A DNA stretch of 7,953 nt from JBDHXE01 sp039810525 (GTDB lineage: Bacteria; Bacteroidota; Ignavibacteria; Kapaibacteriales; UBA2268), in the NCBI GenBank assembly GCA_039810525.1, contig JBDHXE010000118.1, positions 1-7,953 on the forward strand, written 5' to 3'. Below, in pieces: positions 6,389 through 7,953 of the stretch; the first letter of the stretch is position 1, and every line of letters begins with the position of its first letter. The position numbers were made by a program, and so were the translations under genes. The notes beneath the pieces were generated by a model. It did not search any database. It saw only the letters and a list, made by a program, of their open reading frames with translations, and was not told the DNA's origin.

Positions 6389-6640
6389 ATAATAAAATAT
6401 AGAAATTTAATATATTGAAAGTAAAATAAAATTTATATAGAAAATAGACTTATGAATCAACTTATAACTACTATTGAACAACATATAGATATTTCAAAGA
6501 TAGAGATATTATTTTAACATTATTTAAACTACTTCTAATAAACAAAGTAAAACAATACAATCTTGAAAATAGAGCTAGATTATTGCCAATTTAAATTTTA
6601 TAAATAAAGGTATATTTAGATATACAATAGTAAAATTAAA
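6389..6640. other. AT-rich spacer, no convincing gene
   Basis: This is the left part of the 595-base gap before tetR. A 21-codon frame starting at ATG 6452 is the longest notable one; it has no good ribosome-binding site and resembles nothing I recognise. No RNA gene or repeat stands out. Confidence 0.5.
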
Positions 6641-6652
6641 AGAGGAACGAAC

Positions 6653-6847
6653 TTGCATTTTATTCAAGCAAATACATTTGTCTCTGATTTTAATAACTTA
6701 GACCAAGAGGGATCAACACATAAAAAAATATAAATGAACTCGAAAATTTTAATTATCGGAACATTCATCCCAACATTAAACCATATAAGCCAATTTATAA
6801 TTAATTTATTCAAAAAAACTTTTACATTATTTGAAACTATTAATTAA
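6653..6847 (+). other. Two abutting small reading frames of doubtful status (26 and 37 codons)
   Basis: A frame opening with TTG at 6653 follows a fair ribosome-binding site (AGAGGA, 6641-6646, 6-base spacer) and reads LHFIQANTFVSDFNNLDQEG onward to a TAA at 6731-6733. ATG at 6734 begins immediately after that stop in the same frame and gives a 37-residue, rather hydrophobic peptide starting MNSKILIIGTFIPTLN and ending at 6847. They could be a tiny translated pair, a short gene broken by one stop, or chance. I recognise no family, and the non-ATG start of the first argues for caution. Confidence 0.2.
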
Positions 6848-6887
6848 TTATAACGAATATTTATAAAATAAATAAAATATAAAAACG

Positions 6888-6917
6888 TGAAAACTCAAAA
6901 CGTTTTATAAGTTTTCA
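6888..6917. promoter_or_regulatory. Palindromic candidate operator for the TetR regulator
   Basis: TGAAAACT (6888-6895) and AGTTTTCA (6910-6917) are perfect inverted repeats separated by 14 bases. The spacer itself contains the perfect 10-bp palindrome AAAACGTTTT (6897-6906), almost concentric with the outer arms. The element ends 5 bases before the tetR ATG, where a ribosome-binding site would otherwise lie. TetR proteins typically bind such palindromes of 15-30 bp next to their own gene, so self-repression of the tetR-tolC operon is the natural reading. Binding itself is inferred. Confidence 0.55.
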
Positions 6918-6922
6918 AAATA

Positions 6923-7564
6923 ATGATAGAAAAAAAAATTGCTTTAAGAGAAAAGGTATTAAGTTATACATTATACCAATTTATTAATTCTGGATATAGG
7001 TCTATCAATATGGATAATATTGCTCATACCTTAGGAGTCAGTAAACGGACATTATACGAAATGTTTGTTTCCAAAGATGATATGATTATAGAATCAATAA
7101 AAAGTGAAATATCAATTTTTAAAGGAGAGTTAGATAGAATAGCACTGATAATGCTAAAAAATGACTTGAATAATTTTTTTGAAAACCTATACGAAATGAT
7201 TAGAGTTGTAGCTAAGTATACAATATTGTTTGGTGATAATTTTGTACAAGAGCTCCGAACACACTTACCTAAAATATTTGTATCAGATTTTTATAATCAA
7301 GATGAGAGATTTGATAATATGATTAAAGTCTTTGAACTAGGTAAGAAAAAAGGGTATTTTTATAATGACATCAATTCAGAGCTACTATTACAAGTAATAC
7401 AATTTTCATTACGCAATATATTAAAAAATGGTACAATTAATTACATACCACTCAAAGCAGAAGATATAATTAAGCAAGTATTCAGAATTATTTTTGCTGG
7501 CGCTATGACACCAGATACAATTAATAGATTTATTGAAAATACAAAATGTGAAAATAATAACTAA
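6923..7564 (+). CDS. TetR/AcrR-family transcriptional regulator
   Basis: This 213-residue protein has the usual TetR length and layout. The N-terminal DNA-binding domain spans about residues 8-55, with the helix-turn-helix MDNIAHTLGVSKRTLYEMF at 30-48 followed by the family's SKDDMI (50-55). The rest is a mostly helical, divergent C-terminal domain that would dimerise and bind an inducer; no ligand can be read from it. Such proteins generally repress until a small molecule releases them. The next gene, a TolC-type efflux protein, begins 11 bases after the stop, so the two are almost certainly cotranscribed and the regulator probably controls efflux. I chose the ATG at 6923 because it places the helix-turn-helix at the normal distance; there is no Shine-Dalgarno site, and a palindromic candidate operator occupies that position. 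Confidence 0.92.
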   Translation: MIEKKIALREKVLSYTLYQFINSGYRSINMDNIAHTLGVSKRTLYEMFVSKDDMIIESIKSEISIFKGELDRIALIMLKNDLNNFFENLYEMIRVVAKYTILFGDNFVQELRTHLPKIFVSDFYNQDERFDNMIKVFELGKKKGYFYNDINSELLLQVIQFSLRNILKNGTINYIPLKAEDIIKQVFRIIFAGAMTPDTINRFIENTKCENNN

Positions 7565-7575
7565 TGGAAAAATAA

Positions 7576-7953
7576 ATGATATTATTAAAGAAACAAAATA
7601 CCAACCTTAAATTGCTACTATTTATTACAATTTTTTTAAATAGTATTTTATCGGCTAATTCACAAATGAAAACATTTGATTTAAATTCTGCTATTGATTA
7701 TGCACTTAATAATAATAGAGATATTAAAGTAGCCGTATTAGATATAGACAAAGCTAATTCAGCTGTTAGCGAAGCTTATGGATATGCAATGCCCAATCTA
7801 GATCTAAGTGCCAATATTTCGCATTTTATCGAAAAAGCCAAGATGCCATTCCCTAGCTTTGAAGCGCTTTTGAATAATGCAACATATAGCGTATTATTCA
7901 AAGAAAAGGTCTTACCAGAAGATAAAAATAAATATCTTCCTATGGAAACACAA
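7576..7953 (+). CDS. TolC-family outer-membrane efflux protein, N-terminal part (cut by window edge)
   Basis: The window holds the first 126 codons of a TolC/OEP-type protein, the trimeric outer-membrane channel of tripartite efflux pumps; a full one has about 430-480 residues. Residues 1-29 form a signal peptide: KK, then LLLFITIFLNSIL, with a cut near ANS|Q. The mature part opens with the typical FDLNSAIDYALNNNRDIKVA (34-53), then a helix with AVSEAYGYAMPNLDLSANIS, the A..Y.P.l.l pattern that begins the channel repeat. ATG at 7576 is the only workable start, because the ATG at 7564 meets a stop after three codons. It follows tetR by 11 bases and is probably followed by membrane-fusion and RND pump genes, as in many Bacteroidota efflux operons, but those lie outside the window. 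Confidence 0.9.
   Translation, partial: MILLKKQNTNLKLLLFITIFLNSILSANSQMKTFDLNSAIDYALNNNRDIKVAVLDIDKANSAVSEAYGYAMPNLDLSANISHFIEKAKMPFPSFEALLNNATYSVLFKEKVLPEDKNKYLPMETQ

Noticed and set aside
6452..6517. 21-codon frame MNQLITTIEQHIDISKIEIL...
   Set aside because: It is short, has no ribosome-binding site or family resemblance, and frames this length are expected by chance in the spacer.

Overview
The window is strongly AT-rich and carries two clear type IX secretion (T9SS) sorting domains. T9SS is restricted essentially to the Bacteroidota and their FCB relatives (Ignavibacteria, Kapabacteria and similar). A promoter-like TAnnTTTG box ahead of rpmI agrees with that, since it is the Bacteroidota -7 element. 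I cannot name the genus from sequence alone. Nothing points to a plasmid, prophage, insertion sequence, CRISPR array or tRNA; this looks like ordinary chromosome.

Layout. Positions 1-693 (minus strand) hold the first 231 codons of a UvrD/PcrA-like superfamily 1 helicase that runs off the left edge. A 369-base AT-rich divergent spacer follows. Next is a 71-residue orphan reading frame (1063-1278) that is nothing but a T9SS C-terminal sorting domain. The ribosomal pair rpmI (L35) and rplT (L20) occupies 1415-2015 and ends in a clear intrinsic terminator (2080-2115). After a 397-base gap comes the dominant gene, 2413-6327. It encodes a 1304-residue secreted protein with a signal peptide, Asp-box-like propeller repeats, six fibronectin-III-like domains and a T9SS sorting domain, and it has its own terminator (6351-6388). 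A 595-base gap (6328-6922) holds only small doubtful frames. At the right edge, a TetR-family repressor (6923-7564) is followed after 11 bases by the start of a TolC-family outer-membrane efflux protein (7576 onward, cut by the window end).

How it works together. The blocks look functionally independent: DNA repair/unwinding, ribosome assembly, a surface or secreted multidomain protein, and a regulated efflux operon. The right-hand pair has the usual form of a self-regulated drug/solute efflux operon; a near-perfect palindrome directly in front of the tetR start is a good candidate for its operator. Pump and adaptor genes probably follow outside the window.

The observations most worth a second look are the free-standing sorting domain with a strong ribosome-binding site but no signal peptide, the exactly 42-residue spacing of the first five propeller repeats, the TetR palindrome, and the absence of infC in front of rpmI-rplT. 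I found no convincing evidence of a wholly new system.
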